Assembly: GCA_036346205.1 (NCBI GenBank)
Contig: JARFJB010001987.1
Coordinates: 1,242,001 to 1,306,000, forward strand
Direction of reading: 5' to 3'
Source: Vesta saturnalis
Lineage: Eukaryota; Arthropoda; Insecta; Coleoptera; Lampyridae
DNA: 64,000 nucleotides
Both the position numbers and the translations under genes were made by a program. The notes under the pieces are model-generated. The model made no database searches. It had not been told where the DNA came from and was given only the letters and a program-made list of their open reading frames with translations. Of the stretch, positions 22,679-34,315 are shown in pieces (the stretch's first letter is position 1; every line of letters starts with the position of its first letter).

Positions 22679-23128
22679 TTATGTTGCATCTGATGATTTA
22701 AAGCGCTCCCAAGCTTTTACATAATACAATATTTCCATTAAGTATGCAGTGTTATGTGAATTAATTTTATACTTAGCATTTATAACATCAATGTCTTTAG
22801 GTACAAATGTCATCATCACTATCATGGAAAAAACGATGGTAGTCAACAACTTTTCATAGAAACATACCATATTGTAAGATTCAAAAAATTTCAATCTATA
22901 GCTTATTATATAATCCTTTAAATTGAATAGTTCTTCTACACTATGGGCATTGAATGTGTAAGAACAGCAGTTGTAGTTTTCTATCATAACAGTTTTCAAA
23001 ATTCTGTCACATACTTTAATCCATTCCCAACTGTAATAATTACCAAGATTAGTAGATAGAGATTCATAATGTTGATCATAGATTTATTATACTGTGCTAT
23101 TACTTTGATCAGAGTTGACATGATGCAA
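22679..23128 (-). pseudogene. Unidentified minus-strand reading frame, left half, cut by the P-type element
   Basis: From the target-site duplication at 23129 downward the minus strand reads CIMSTLIKVIAQYNKSMINI, then a hydrophobic LYLLILVIITVGNGL stretch. After a shift near 22999 it has FNAHSVEELFNLKDYIISYR and more. The other side of the insertion (27210-27404, minus) continues the same open frame up to the duplicated 8 bases. I do not recognise a family. It may belong to the same Polinton-like remnant as the frames at 22.2 and 27.7 kb. Confidence 0.3.
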
Positions 23129-23352
23129 GGTTGAGGCACAGCATAAAAAACAATCAGCAGGACATCTCTCGTTGGCGGGAGTAGTTGACGCATATCTTCG
23201 CGCAGGTCCGCCATTCGGTGCTATATCCTGGAAAAGGCCTCATTGACGTAGGTAGCGTGTCGTATAGTCCAGTGGTGGCGTGTAGTTATTGTGTTTAGTA
23301 ATAACGTTTTATGGATTAATTACTAAAATTGTGGTGTGCTTTCCTTAGTATT

Positions 23353-23891
23353 ATGAATACAAAAAAGTCTGTTGGGGGACACGTGTGTGCAGCACACAAA
23401 TGTAAAAACAAAAGTTATAATTGGAAGAAACATTTTTTTCGTTTTCCTAGTGATCGTATTAGGTAAGTACAAAACTTATGTTCACCACGTGCTTATATTA
23501 CTTTTCCGTCGACGTGTTAAATGTGTACCCTTTCTATTTCTGTAACTAATAGCAATTGAGAATGGTGTATGTTCTGACAACAACAATATTGTATCTACTT
23601 TTGTAAATTTTAAATCTAGAAAATACTCCAGTACAATTAGGGTGGGACCCCAAATAAAATATAAAGCGCGACCTAGTTTATGCAACAGTCTTAAGGTCGC
23701 ATTTAACATACTAAAAGTTTCGGGGTCTCCGTTTTGCACAACACCCCTAAATTGGGACAGCCATATTGAAATTGTGTAACTTAAAAACCATCACAAATAT
23801 CAAAAGAAAAATAAGAGAATAAAATTAAAGATTAATAAAAAAATACATAAAGTAATGTAACATCCAGCACAAAAATGTTTAATTATTATTA

Positions 23892-23957
<66 letters not shown>

Positions 23958-26937
23958 GAATTTACATCAGTTCTACATACATAAAGACAGTATCGTTTAC
24001 AAAATAAATAGTTATTGATTTTGCTTGAAATACCTACATATAATAAGAAATTGGTTTATGTCCAAGTAAAATATAGTTAATAAAAATGCATACACTTACA
24101 TCTAAGCACTGCCTGCTTACTTGCCTCGAATTCGCCTCGGCAAGCAATTGCAGGCTCGCCCATAAAAAGGCAATTTTTGTCCTTGATACATAAATAACTA
24201 TTTTTATAGAGCTGGAAAATGGGCAAGGCTTAGCAATAGAGAAGATCTATTGAGGAATATAGATTCCTTACATAAGAGCCATAAGTTATGTGGAGACCAT
24301 TTTGAGATTAAAATGTTTACAAATAAATTTTGTAATCGTCTCAATTATAACGCTTTGCCTGCAATATTTCCGTCGCAGGAGGGAAGTTCGAGAGATGTGC
24401 CCGCAGATCATTCATATGTCATTCCGTGCCTTCCCACTGTTATAGATTTAGAAGAGCCTCCCTTAAAGAAAGTACATATTTTACATGATGTCACCATAAC
24501 CCCAGGTACTTTTTTTCTCAGTAACCAAACTAATTATCTACCTAAGTAGATATCTTTACCTATACCAATCGACAGCAATTTTGATTACACTATTTTTTTA
24601 ATTTAGGGTTTGCAGTCGTAGATAAAAAGGAAAACCCAAGGACAAAAAGTGAGGATTTGGGAGAATTAAATTTACCAGGTATGCTGTTGTTCTTGACTGT
24701 GGTTTATCAAATTAATACACCCATCTGTTTAGATGCCAACACTGATAGTACAGGCAACAGCAGTTTGCCATCCGAATTACCGTCTCCATCATCTTCCACT
24801 CAAACTTCATTATCATTAAGTTACAACTCACCAAGGAAGGTAAAATACCGTCGTACTAATAACTCATTGGTGCAAGAGAATGCGATGTTGCGAGAGACAA
24901 TTCAAAAACTGGAGCAGCAAGTACAAAATGCGGAAGAACACATATCATGGGAACAATATCAACGCCATACATACAAATTTTGCAACTCGGTAGAAACTGC
25001 CAATTTTATCAACGCAATCATCGCTCAGGGTCAAAAGCAACCAAAAGGTCGACGATATTCCAAAGAATTTAAAAATGAATGTTTGGCCATCTACTTTACA
25101 GGTCCAAAATTGTATAAGCAATACTTAATGCACAAATTCTTTCTTCCTGGACCACAAACGCTTTTAAAAGAAATACGAGGAATATCAATAACTCCAGGGC
25201 TAGACAATTCTCAATTGTTCAAAATGTTAAAGCTGAAGATAGATTGCTTTCGAGATCTAAATAAATACTGCGTTCTGTGTGTAGATGAAATTAGCATTAA
25301 AGCTCATTTATTTTATAACCGTTCCACTGACAGTGTGGTTGGATTGGCAGAAAATGAAAAGCAAGAAAAGATGTTTAAACCTTCTTTGACTGCATGTGTT
25401 TTGTTGTTAAGGGGAATTTATTCTAAGTGGAAACAACCTCTGGCTTACTATTTTTGCCATACATCCTGTACAGCCGAATCATTAAAAGCTATTGTTTCAG
25501 AGGCAGTACATAAGTCAAATTATCTGGGCTTAAAACTTTGTGCCTTGACGACAGATATGGGGTCTAATAACGTACAGTTAGCTAAATTATTAAATGTTAG
25601 TTCAGATCAACCCTTTTTTACTATTAATGATCAAAAAATTGTATATATGTTTGATATTCCTCATATCATAAAAGTCATGAGAAATATGCTAATGAAATAT
25701 GATTTCTACATTGACAACCACGTGATCTCTTGGAAATTTATTAAAATGTTTTACGAGCATGACAAAAAATATCCAATAAGAGCGGCACCAAAATTATGTG
25801 ATTCTCATATTACACCATCAAATTTTGAAAAAATGAAAGTGAAATTTGCAGCCCAAGTTTTTAGTGCCAGTGTGTCGTCCAGCATGAATTTGTATATTAG
25901 CTTTGGATACCTTCCTTCAGAAGCTATGAAAACTTCAGAATTTGTAGAAAGAATGGACAAGTTGTTTGACATTTTAAATTCGTCACAAACTTCAGCTTCG
26001 AAAAATATAATGCAGCTTTTAAAGGACTTGATTATCAATTAGAGTTTTTAAATGACTGTTTCCGTTTTTTCCAAAGGCTAGAGTTAAGAGATAAAAATAA
26101 CGTTAATGTTACCAACAGAATGAAATTTCTGAAATGTTTAAAGGTTTCAATTAAAAGTATTTTGAACCTATGGGATAATTTGAAAGCTGCTAATTACGAC
26201 TATCTTTTACAAGAAGATTAAATCAAGATGCCTTGAAAACCATTTTGGCAAAATACGCCAACTAAATGGAAATTCTATAAATCCAACGCCAATTCAGTTC
26301 CAACGTTCATTTAGAAAATTACAATGTGTAAATTTGTTTCATTCAGGGACCGAAAATTGCGAAGCCGATTCTGATCCACCATTAATGAAATTAAAGGATA
26401 TATCAGTAACAGAGACACCAGTAACTATGACAAACCCTTAGATATAAATAGATTAATTAATTTAGATTACCAGAAAATGACATTTTGGAGAAAAACTTTA
26501 TGCGGTATATATGTGGTTATTTGCTGAAAAAATCTCTTGAACATCATAGCTGTGACATATGCATTAATTATTCTAAAGCGCATGATGAACTAGACGACAC
26601 TTCTCTTTTTTGCTTTTTTAAAGCATATGAAAATGCTCACGGTGATGTTTTTGGAAATTTACAAATGCCCCATAACGATTTTGTTAATTTTATTACTCAA
26701 ATTGAAGTTATATTTCAAAGAAATTTTGAGTCGTTCATTGTTAAATCAAATATATGTAACAGATTTTTAGATATTTGCAATTTGATACCATATGATCAAC
26801 CCTGTCCAAAATTCCCCAAAGCAATTATTATTAAATTATACTTAAGAGTACGACTTTATTACACTTTAAAAAATATAAATAAAAATTTTAAATGTACCAA
26901 CAAAAATAAATTAATTATATGGCGTAATCAGTAATAA
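23353..26937 (+). pseudogene. P-element / THAP9-like transposase with introns, mildly decayed
   Basis: Exons inferred from in-phase GT-AG junctions are 23353-23462, 24210-24505, 24607-24678 and 24733 onward. Exons 1 and 2 form a THAP zinc finger. It has CAAHKCKNK, then FFRFPSDRIR split by the intron, then GKWARLSNRED, LCGDHFEIKMF and YNALPAIFPSQE, i.e. the C2-CH pattern with the AVPTIF-like end. Exon 4 begins with a Ser-rich and leucine-zipper-like segment (VQENAMLRETIQKLEQQVQN), then GRRYSKEFKNECLAIYFTGP, VDEISIK (first catalytic Asp), TTDMGSNN, and FDIPHIIKVMRNMLM. A stop at 26040 is followed by the rest in other frames: LDYQLEFLNDCFRFFQRLEL, HFGKIRQLNG (26240), and 26485-26937 with MRYICGYLLKKSLEH. 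At least two frameshifts near 26040 and 26230 argue against activity, though one gap near 26420-26465 may be an intron. Confidence 0.88.
23896..23954. repeat. (TA)n microsatellite in intron 1 of the P-type transposase
   Basis: Alternating TA of 59 bases. Confidence 0.97.
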
Positions 26938-27209
26938 ATATAATCTTTTATAAATTATAATCATTTCTATATTACTTCTTTTATTTCCTTACAAATAAAA
27001 TTACGGATACATTATACATTTAAAATGCGGTTTTTATAAACTAACCTTGGAAATAAGATTATTTTGAGTTAGGACCTGCATAGATAAAAGAAGGAGGACC
27101 TGTCTTTTAGCACGTAATGGCGTCCTCAAGGTCAAATTCTAACGCAAACTAGATCAAAGGCACCGCCTGAGAGTTGTTCTGCTGATTGTTTTTTATGCTG
27201 TGGTTGAGG

Positions 27210-27404
27210 TGTGTCCATATATTTTGCATGATAAGTATCATTCGATAGATTATAATAAACACAATCGATTAAGTATTCATTAGCTGCTTGTTTATACACT
27301 TCTTCCTTGTGTTGAGCTGATGGGCCTGTCAGTGTTAAAAGAATAACCATCATCATCTTGTTTTTCTTCGTTTTTATTACTACTACTACCATCACTATTT
27401 TCAC
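27210..27404 (-). pseudogene. Unidentified minus-strand reading frame, right half
   Basis: Reads from 27404 to the duplicated 8 bases: a lysine- and methionine-rich start, then LTGPSAQHKEEVYKQAANE, then DCVYYNLSNDTYHAKYMDTP. It lies directly against the P-type element's right end. Removing the element and one duplication would make it contiguous with 23128-22679. Function unknown. Confidence 0.3.
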
Positions 27405-27589
27405 GGCACCAACAACACAATGTTAAATTATTAGTCATATTGTTACTTCAACTATGTAGGTTATCCATATATAACGGTGAACTTCTGAGTTTGGATCGTT
27501 TCAGGAATGATTTTATTGCTGCTTGCAGTATAACAACGTTACTTGGTCGCAATTGCACTGTTTAAAAAATGATTCATGCGTAATTTACA

Positions 27590-27865
27590 TATGGTGGGGG
27601 TTGTAGCACTACTATTAAAAACAAAATGTTATGTTAACCGTTTTCCTGGCTGCACCCAAACTACTTATGAATACATCCTTCAAGTTTACTAACGTTTGAA
27701 ATTCTTCAATTCGAGTTTCTTCTGGTTTGAAATACTAATAAAAACTCTGAGACAATACACATTTAAAATCAGCCGTTACCATTAATATACGTTCACCATA
27801 CTTAGTCTTAATTACGGACACATTAATCACTTTATATTTTTCAGATATCTCGAGGTCACACATAT
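27590..27865 (-). pseudogene. Small OB-fold-like protein remnant
   Basis: The minus strand reads MCDLEISEKYKVINVSVIKT, KYGERILMVTADFKCVLSQS, a stop, then FKPEETRIEEFQTLVNLKD and VFISSLGAARK. Alternating beta-strand-like blocks with YKVINVSVIKTKYGERI resemble short OB-fold-like proteins common in insect repeats and virus-like elements. This is a resemblance only. It ends against the LTR that starts at 27893. Confidence 0.3.
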
Positions 27866-27892
27866 TTTTAAAGGGTTTGCAATAGGTGGTTT

Positions 27893-29486
27893 TGTAAAGA
27901 ACCAGCGTCCTTTACGTATGCTTTTTAGAATAAATTATTTGCGGACCATCCTATATTTAAGATTTCAGAAGTTTACGCGATATTGCACAACGAATAATTT
28001 ATTCATCACCGTTGACGTGTATTTCTAAAAACCCGTAAGTTTTTGCAAGTCAGAACGATTACAACCAATCGCATAACGGCATCCCCCGCACGGTAGCCGC
28101 GAAGCCGCCCACAGATGCACCTTTATAAACCCGCGACGCGCGCGATGATGAATCGTTGAATCGAAGTAGATTCCAGTCAAGCCGATATCCAGCAGCCGCC
28201 CCCGTACCGTTTGCTTTGTGTAAGCACCGACCTGCTATTCACCGTCGAAGAGTCCATCGCGACCGTGTGATAACGCGCACCACTTCGCACCGGGCAACCT
28301 AAAGTTTAATCCTGTACTGCCATTGATAGACACGTAAGTTGTAAAGTTATAAAATCTTACAAGTTACAATCAAACACTACAGATCGTAAATAACTCCGGG
28401 CTGAGTCTCCAGGAGTTATACAAAGTACACTAACACCTAGAGTCACGCAGGGTAGATCCCGACGTAACTCGCAAATACCAAGCACACTAACACCTAGAGT
28501 CACGCAGGGGTAACCCCCGACGTAACTTGCAACTAATTGAGGGTGAAGGGTTGTTACAGGGCTGTAAAGACCTACGACCTTTCTCTTAGTCCATCCGGTT
28601 CAGACAGGCCATCGCCTGAGTCTTCTGGGCATTACTAAGATCTCGCTCGAAACTCATACATACAATACATACAGACAAACACAATAACCGTACGCGGTGT
28701 CTTTGATCGCAGGAGAGTACCCCCGAAATCGATTGTAAATAAATTAGATAGTACGTAGATTATTCTATATTTACGTAAACCTATTAAAGTCATTTTAGAG
28801 TATTTGTAATACCAAGTATTTTGTTTCCGTGATTGAATGTAGATAATTAGACTTAGTATAGAAATCCGTAATTAATTCCGTTAGATCAATAATCTAATTG
28901 TCTAATCCAACCTGTTATAATTAAAGAAAGACAGTACCGAGATCTCGCATTTGCATACGCGCATTTCGCGTGTATTATTGGCCGGGAGTCCGACATACTC
29001 GCTCCAGCGTTACTGAAGAGTAGATAGTTATGCCATGCGTATAGACCGAGAACGATATCGATTTTCTCCGTCCGAGGTCGTTACACTGGCGCCGATGAAC
29101 GAAACTACTTAAAGCAACGGTACCAGCTTCTGTAAATACAGGACCGTAACCTAAATTTTACCTCTTAGGTAAAGAATAGATTAAAATAATATCTCTGTTC
29201 ATAGAAACGACGACGCACTCAATAAATAGCTGCCAACCAGGAGAACAAGTGTGAGGAGCCGCCGGGACCAAGAAATAAAAATACATTTAGAGTTGTTATT
29301 AATAACAGTTTGTTTTATTGTTAAATTTATTTAATATACGTTTTAAAAAACGCTTTAAGGTATTTATTTAAGGTGACAGTGTTAACACCCCGTTTATAAA
29401 TTAAAATATAAACACGATTGAGCAAAACCGAGGCAAAATAAAACCGCGTTGGGTTACCAAACCAGAAAGGCGCGTCAATAATAATC
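27893..29486 (+). repeat. 1.6-kb LTR, copy 1 (Gypsy-type), 3' end lost
   Basis: Starts TGTAAAGAACCAGCGTCC and matches, in inverted orientation, the solo LTR at 41338-43010 along its whole length. Shared parts include a TATA box (CCTTTATAAACCCGCG at 28120), two copies of ACTAACACCTAGAGTCACGC (28420 and 28484), and the GGTTTAC/ACCCGTTTATAA region near 29390. Similarity stops near 29486 (GGCGCG-CAATAATA), about 30 bases short of the LTR end in the other copy. It may be a solo LTR with a truncated or overwritten 3' end. Confidence 0.75.
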
Positions 29487-31600
29487 ATTTACTTAATAGG
29501 GCGCAATACCTATAGCATCTAAAGTTAGGGCAGTGTGACAGTTTGGTTTAACCCTGCTAATTCCATGTTTAATAATTACAAGTTGCTAACTGACTGACTG
29601 ATCTCAAGACACCTCTGTGTGGTTTATATAAGAAAAATGTGTCCTTGAGTTGAGTATTTCAACTTGTCAAATACTCACCTTGATCTACTTTTAGTTTTTA
29701 GAAAACTGTTTGACGTTCACTCAATTTCACCTTAGTCTACTTTTAGCATAGACAACTTTCTTGTTTCCATAAACTGATTCTATTTTTATATTTCTAAGAA
29801 AATGTAACATGATTACACTGCAGGTTAATAATCTTTCAGATTAAGCACTCTATTTTTAGATTTCTGAGAATTGTAATATACCATTTGACCTTGGTCTACT
29901 TCATTCTTCTTGTTTCCATAAACTGATTCTATTTTTAATTAAAAATTATTATTAATTTTATTAAATACATAAATAAAAAGTTTTCCTCAAGTAGGATACG
30001 AACCTAATTAATAATAATAATAATTTTTAATTGCATATTTACCTTTGAACTTATTCGTTCATAACAAAAATTTATAATGATTCTATTTTTACATTTCTAA
30101 AAATTGTAATATACCCCTGCAGCTGCAGGTCACCTTGAAAATGCTATTTTTTTAAATTTCTAAAAATTATAATGTGTGATGACCTTGAATATTCCATTTT
30201 TAAATTTGCTCTTGACTTGAACAAGTTTCAACTTGTCAAATACCTGCTCACCTTGACTCAATACAAGAGTTACTTGACCTACTTTCACGAACAGAGGTCA
30301 GAAGGTTAATGAACTTTTGAGAATTGCGTGACCTTGAAAAGATCAATGAACTTTGACCTTGAAAAATATCAATGAACTAACAACGCTAAATCTGACACCG
30401 CCGCATGACCTTGAGACATGGCAACACTGTTCAGTGTGTAATAAAAAGTAATGTGTATAACGTAGGTGTAGTATACAAAATTTTGAAATAAGAGTAAGTT
30501 ATCCAAAAAATACTAACCTTACACCACTTATAATTGTGCCTTTGGCTCATCGGTAGATTAATAGGGTTGGTTCACTAAAATGATTTGCTTAATTACCACT
30601 TACCATTAATAATAAAGAATGTAAAAAAATGAAGTTATCTCGAGCGCCAAATTGTCTTTTTTTAAATTATCCGGACAATTAAACCGACTTGACAAAAATG
30701 TAAAAAATAACAATATACAGACTATGTTTATTGAATTAAATGTAACGATGAAATAATGAAGGTCTTAAAATTATTCTTAAAGTACTAAATAAAACACTAC
30801 ATAGATACCTTATAAATTTTGTACACAAACTTTTCTTTTTGACAACCACTGGTATCTAAATATGATTACGGAGAGGTTAACAGGATGAAATCATTCTTAC
30901 GTCATCATGGTGCAATCTTGACATAATGTTATCAGCCACACCCCAAATTGAATTATTTTTATTAAAAAAATCCGTATTTCTTCTTAAAATTTTTAAATCC
31001 ACTTCTTATTACAATCCATTCACAAAAAAAATGCGATCATAAAACGAAAATTGTACGCCACAATAAATTCAAATGCGTACTTAAGATGCAATTACGTTGT
31101 AAATTGAAGTAATGATATACGTGTAATTAAAGTAAAAAACGTTATTAAAACGTAAAGAAAAAACCCAAAGAAAAAAAAACGCCTAAAAAGAACACAATGC
31201 TATAAATTTTATGTAAATGTATTAAAAATATCTCTTACCACCAAATTGATGGCGTTTTTCACATAAATTTAAATAAAATAAAAAAGAAGCAGCTTCATGC
31301 TTCGACATTCAACAGGAAGTGCAAATGGAGGATTTCGAAGTAGATGAAGCGGTCATGCGTACAAAGTATCAGCAGAATAACTTAACGCAGACGCGTTATG
31401 TATCAGATAAGAAATGAATACAAATTGAAAGCAGGATTATAAATCTTTAAGCACTAGAAGATATGCAAATTAAGTTGCCTACCTCATATCAATATCTCAT
31501 TAATTAAAATTTTCTTGTATTTAGAACTAAATGAAGGAAAGATCCTAAATTGAGGTATATTTTATACAACACAAAAAAAGAGTTGTTACAAGTGGCCTAG
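29487..31600. other. Non-coding region with repeated TGACCTTGA motifs
   Basis: No supportable ORF. From 29640 to 30420 the DNA is built of variant short phrases: CTTGTCAAATACTCACCTTG (29670 and 30235), GATTCTATTTTTA (29767, 29927, 30080) and the exact 9-mer TGACCTTGA four times (30180, 30329, 30354, 30406). A 25-bp tandem piece (ACCTTGAAAA-ATCAATGAAC) occurs at 30331 and 30357. The rest, 30420-31600, is AT-rich with nothing recognised except the lead-in to the integrase remnant. Confidence 0.5.
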
Positions 31601-31925
31601 AAGTGCAGTAGCTACACTACTTAGGTATATTGTGAGCAACGTTTACGATCTGTGGCAAGCGGATCTTTGCGATATGCGAACTTCAAATGAACACAATAGT
31701 GGCTACAATTGCCTACTAACAGTTATAGATGTGTTTAGCAAGATGGTGTGGGCGAGAGCTCTTAAAACGAAGACATTCGCAGCTGTAATTGAAGCATTCG
31801 CCGATATTTTTAAAGAAAGTGATAATGCACCAGCAAATCTACAGACGGATGAAGGCAAAGAGTTTGTGGCGGGCAGTGTATAAAACTTTTTCAAGAAACA
31901 AAATATCATTTCGTTTACATTTGAC
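31600..31925 (+). pseudogene. Polinton-type integrase core, fragment
   Basis: The plus strand from about 31630 reads VSNVYDLWQADLCDM, then NSGYNCLLTVIDVFSKMVWA with the second catalytic Asp, then FKESDNAPANLQTDEGKEFV with the third-block Asp and Glu. After a shift, NFFKKQNIISFTF follows. This is the retroviral-type rve integrase core in the form found in Polintons and related insect elements (first Asp in WQADLCDM). The N-terminal zinc-binding part and the C-terminal chromodomain are missing here. A separate C-terminal piece lies at 47290-47575. Confidence 0.85.
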
Positions 31926-32019
31926 CAATCAATTTTATTTTCAGTTTCTTGGGATCCGAAAAATTGTATTGCTACTCAGTTCGGTATTAGTTCACATGTT
32001 CTCCACGCACTAAGATTAA

Positions 32020-32115
32020 ACAGCTATGCTGGTTGGTAGCACTCACTAGACTCCCAATCGTCTTGTAATAGAGTATGGCCGCAGTCACATTTACCCACCG
32101 GTGACTACCAACCAA
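32020..32115. repeat. Inverted repeat, possible left terminus of the Harbinger element
   Basis: GGTTGGTAGCACTCAC at 32029 is mirrored by GGTGACTACCAACC ending near 32114. A loosely similar block (CAGTGACC, TAGTCACCCACGACTAC on the complement) lies at 43940-43985 beyond the nested copia. It may mark the two ends of the PIF/Harbinger element, but I could not define exact termini or a 3-bp target duplication. Confidence 0.35.
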
Positions 32116-32319
32116 AATTCAATCCATTATTAAGTAATAACGCTGTTCAGATACAGCCATCGCTAACTACCGTCTATTGTTGACATCCACCGATCCGTTT
32201 ATAATTTCAAACTTGCTTGTATTTTGGTGTACGGTGGATGGTTGGACGCATGCGTAGTTTACTTGTTGACAGAAAATTGGTTAAAATCGTATTCGTTAAT
32301 TTGAGAAAAACATGTTTAA

Positions 32320-33156
32320 ATATGGCAAATTGGACAACAGGCGATATCGATTTCTTAATTAATGCAGTGATAGAAAGACAGGACTTGTATGATCAAAGTT
32401 CTCCAGGATATTGTAATCAAAACGTTACAGAGTCTCATTGGAAAAGCATATTGCAACATTTTTCTGGTAAGTACATATTAAAGAATACTCGTTACCGACA
32501 TTTAATAATGACCTTAATTTAGAACAGCAATTGAAACACAAATGGCAGATATTGAGAACTGGACACCGTCAAAGGAGAAACATGAAACAAGCATCTGATG
32601 CTGGTGCTAAAACATTAAAGAAATGGGTTTATTTTGATAGTTTGTCATTCTTAGAACCATTTGTTATAGAAAGAAATACAACAAGTAATATATCGACCCC
32701 CAGTTCTTGTCCTCGTACAGATTGCAGTTCAAATACAAGTGAGGCAGGTGGTAAGTATCCTTAGATAATTTTTTTTACATTGTACTTATATTAAAGTACT
32801 TAATATAATATACTAATTAATGTTTGCTTATACTTAGTATCAAAAAACTTTAATTTACATTTTAAATTCTTTATTCCTTTTATAAGCATGTAATGAGATA
32901 AAAATTTCAGAGGAAAATCTGGACCTCGATAAGGCAACACTCTGTTGATGACAATGAAGAGGTGCAGTTTGGTGTCAATGAGATGTCAGAAGAGGAAAAT
33001 ACACCTACTACTGCTGCCACTCGAAAGTCAAAACGAAAAAATAATTCACAGGTGAATGAAGCATTCATCACTTACTTACATTCGAAAACAAAATCTCAAG
33101 GAACTCGAAAAAAAAATCAACACCAGACATGGATCAGCTTACTCCACATAATTTAA
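32320..33156 (+). CDS. PIF/Harbinger accessory protein with MADF/Myb-like domain, spliced
   Basis: ATG at 32322 opens MANWTTGDIDFLINAVIERQ, LYDQSSPGYCNQNVTESHWK and ILQHFSG. A GT-AG intron (about 32467-32520) follows, then QQLKHKWQILRTGHRQRRNM, ASDAGAKTLKKWVYFDSLSF and LEPFVIERNTT. This W-x(n)-LYD-W-x(n)-W pattern is a MADF/SANT-type DNA-binding domain, the usual partner gene of HARBI1-type transposases, thought to help bring the transposase to the nucleus and DNA ends. A second intron probably runs from the GTGGTAAGT near 32750 to the CAG near 32910. The last exon is acidic then lysine-rich (AATRKSKRKNNSQVNEAFIT) and ends near 33156. The transposase gene faces it on the other strand, the normal Harbinger arrangement. 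Exon borders are my inference. Confidence 0.72.
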
Positions 33157-34315
33157 GATTGTTTAAGGTTGAAACTTTAAAGGATTTATATCATAGATTA
33201 TCCACTCAGCAATAAACTAATACAACAAAATTTTTAGCTTTTCATTTAGAATTTAGTAGATATTTGTTCTGTTACGATAAAATTGTCCTTTTCAAATAAA
33301 AATTTGTTTTTAATTATTTTCATGTTGAAAGATTATATCATCTTGCCACTGTATACATGACCAGCACCACTAAAATATTCACATAATTTATCCCGCAAAT
33401 CTCTGGCATTACCGCATGATTAATTTTGGCTCCTACTGGAAGCTAATTGAGTAAAGGCTTATGATGTAGCATTTTCAAAAGTCATCTCAGTATTCTCCAT
33501 CCTTATCATGTTATGCAATACACATGCAGCTTTTATGATGCTATCAACTTTTTCTGAAAATACTGCAATGCTGTTCTCAAATATTCTAAATTTTGCAACT
33601 AGAATACCAAATGCACATTCTACGCTTTGTCTTGCGAATGACAGCCTATAATTAAAACTTCGTTTTTGCACATCTAATTGACATCTAGGATAAGGTTTCA
33701 AAAGATTTTCACTTAATCAAAATGCTTCATCCCCAACAAACACAAATGGAATGTTATTTTCTTCATCATCTGCCACAGGCTCTGGTTCACGTAAATCCAA
33801 TTGTTTTGCAGTTAACATTTTCCCAAATGTTGAGTGGTCAAAAATGCCACTATCACTATTTTTGCCATAGCTACCCACATCAATAATTATAAAATTGCTC
33901 CAAGCAAGTAATACAATTGAATTATAGCCCTTATAATTATAATACAAGGAACCATCATATTCCAGTTTAAGAACACGAACATGTTTGCCATCTACGGCAC
34001 CTATGGAGTGCGGAATTTTTTTCTTTTCCAAAAACTCATTTGCAATTTGTTTAAACTCCTGCTTGGTGGGAAACTTTAGAAATTCATTCTTCAATGTCTC
34101 ATATATACACGTTAAAATAGAATTTACAAAAACAGATATAGTATTATGTGCTATTCGGAATCTATATGATAAAGAATGAAACAATTCACCAGTAGCCAAT
34201 TATCTACAAAATGCAATAAGTTAATTATGTAAGTAATTTCGTTACATATATTCACCATTACCGTATTGTAACAGTAAGTTTCTCTACAAAACTAATAGAT
34301 TTCCTAAATTTTGAA

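Larger units (their letters stand above)
23137..27201 (+). mobile_element. P/THAP9-type DNA transposon, complete with TIRs and 8-bp TSD
   Basis: The left end CACAGCATAAAAAACAATC starts at 23137, and the right end is its complement finishing ATGCTGT at 27201. The first 23 bases (after the initial C) are identical in the two ends, and weaker similarity extends to about 110 bp, including GCCATT-CG-GCTA motifs at 23209 and 27100. The 8 bases GGTTGAGG lie directly outside both ends (23129-23136 and 27202-27209), the duplication length known for P elements. The body is a THAP-domain P-type transposase gene on the plus strand. Confidence 0.85.

Noticed and set aside
22679..23214. Minus-strand hydrophobic frames resembling part of an insect chemoreceptor
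   Set aside because: The hydrophobic stretches lack the conserved C-terminal motifs of odorant or gustatory receptors. Part of the frame (above 23137) lies inside the P-type element, so it is not one gene.
23209..27122. GCCATT...GTGCTA similarity as the P-type element termini
   Set aside because: These inverted similarities are internal. A longer identical repeat with a matching 8-bp duplication lies further out at 23137 and 27201.
31570..31590. GAGTTGTTACA near 31580 as the missing 3' end of the LTR starting at 27893
   Set aside because: Only 11 to 12 bases match, the sequence also fits the lead-in to the Polinton integrase frame, and a 2-kb insertion would have to be assumed.
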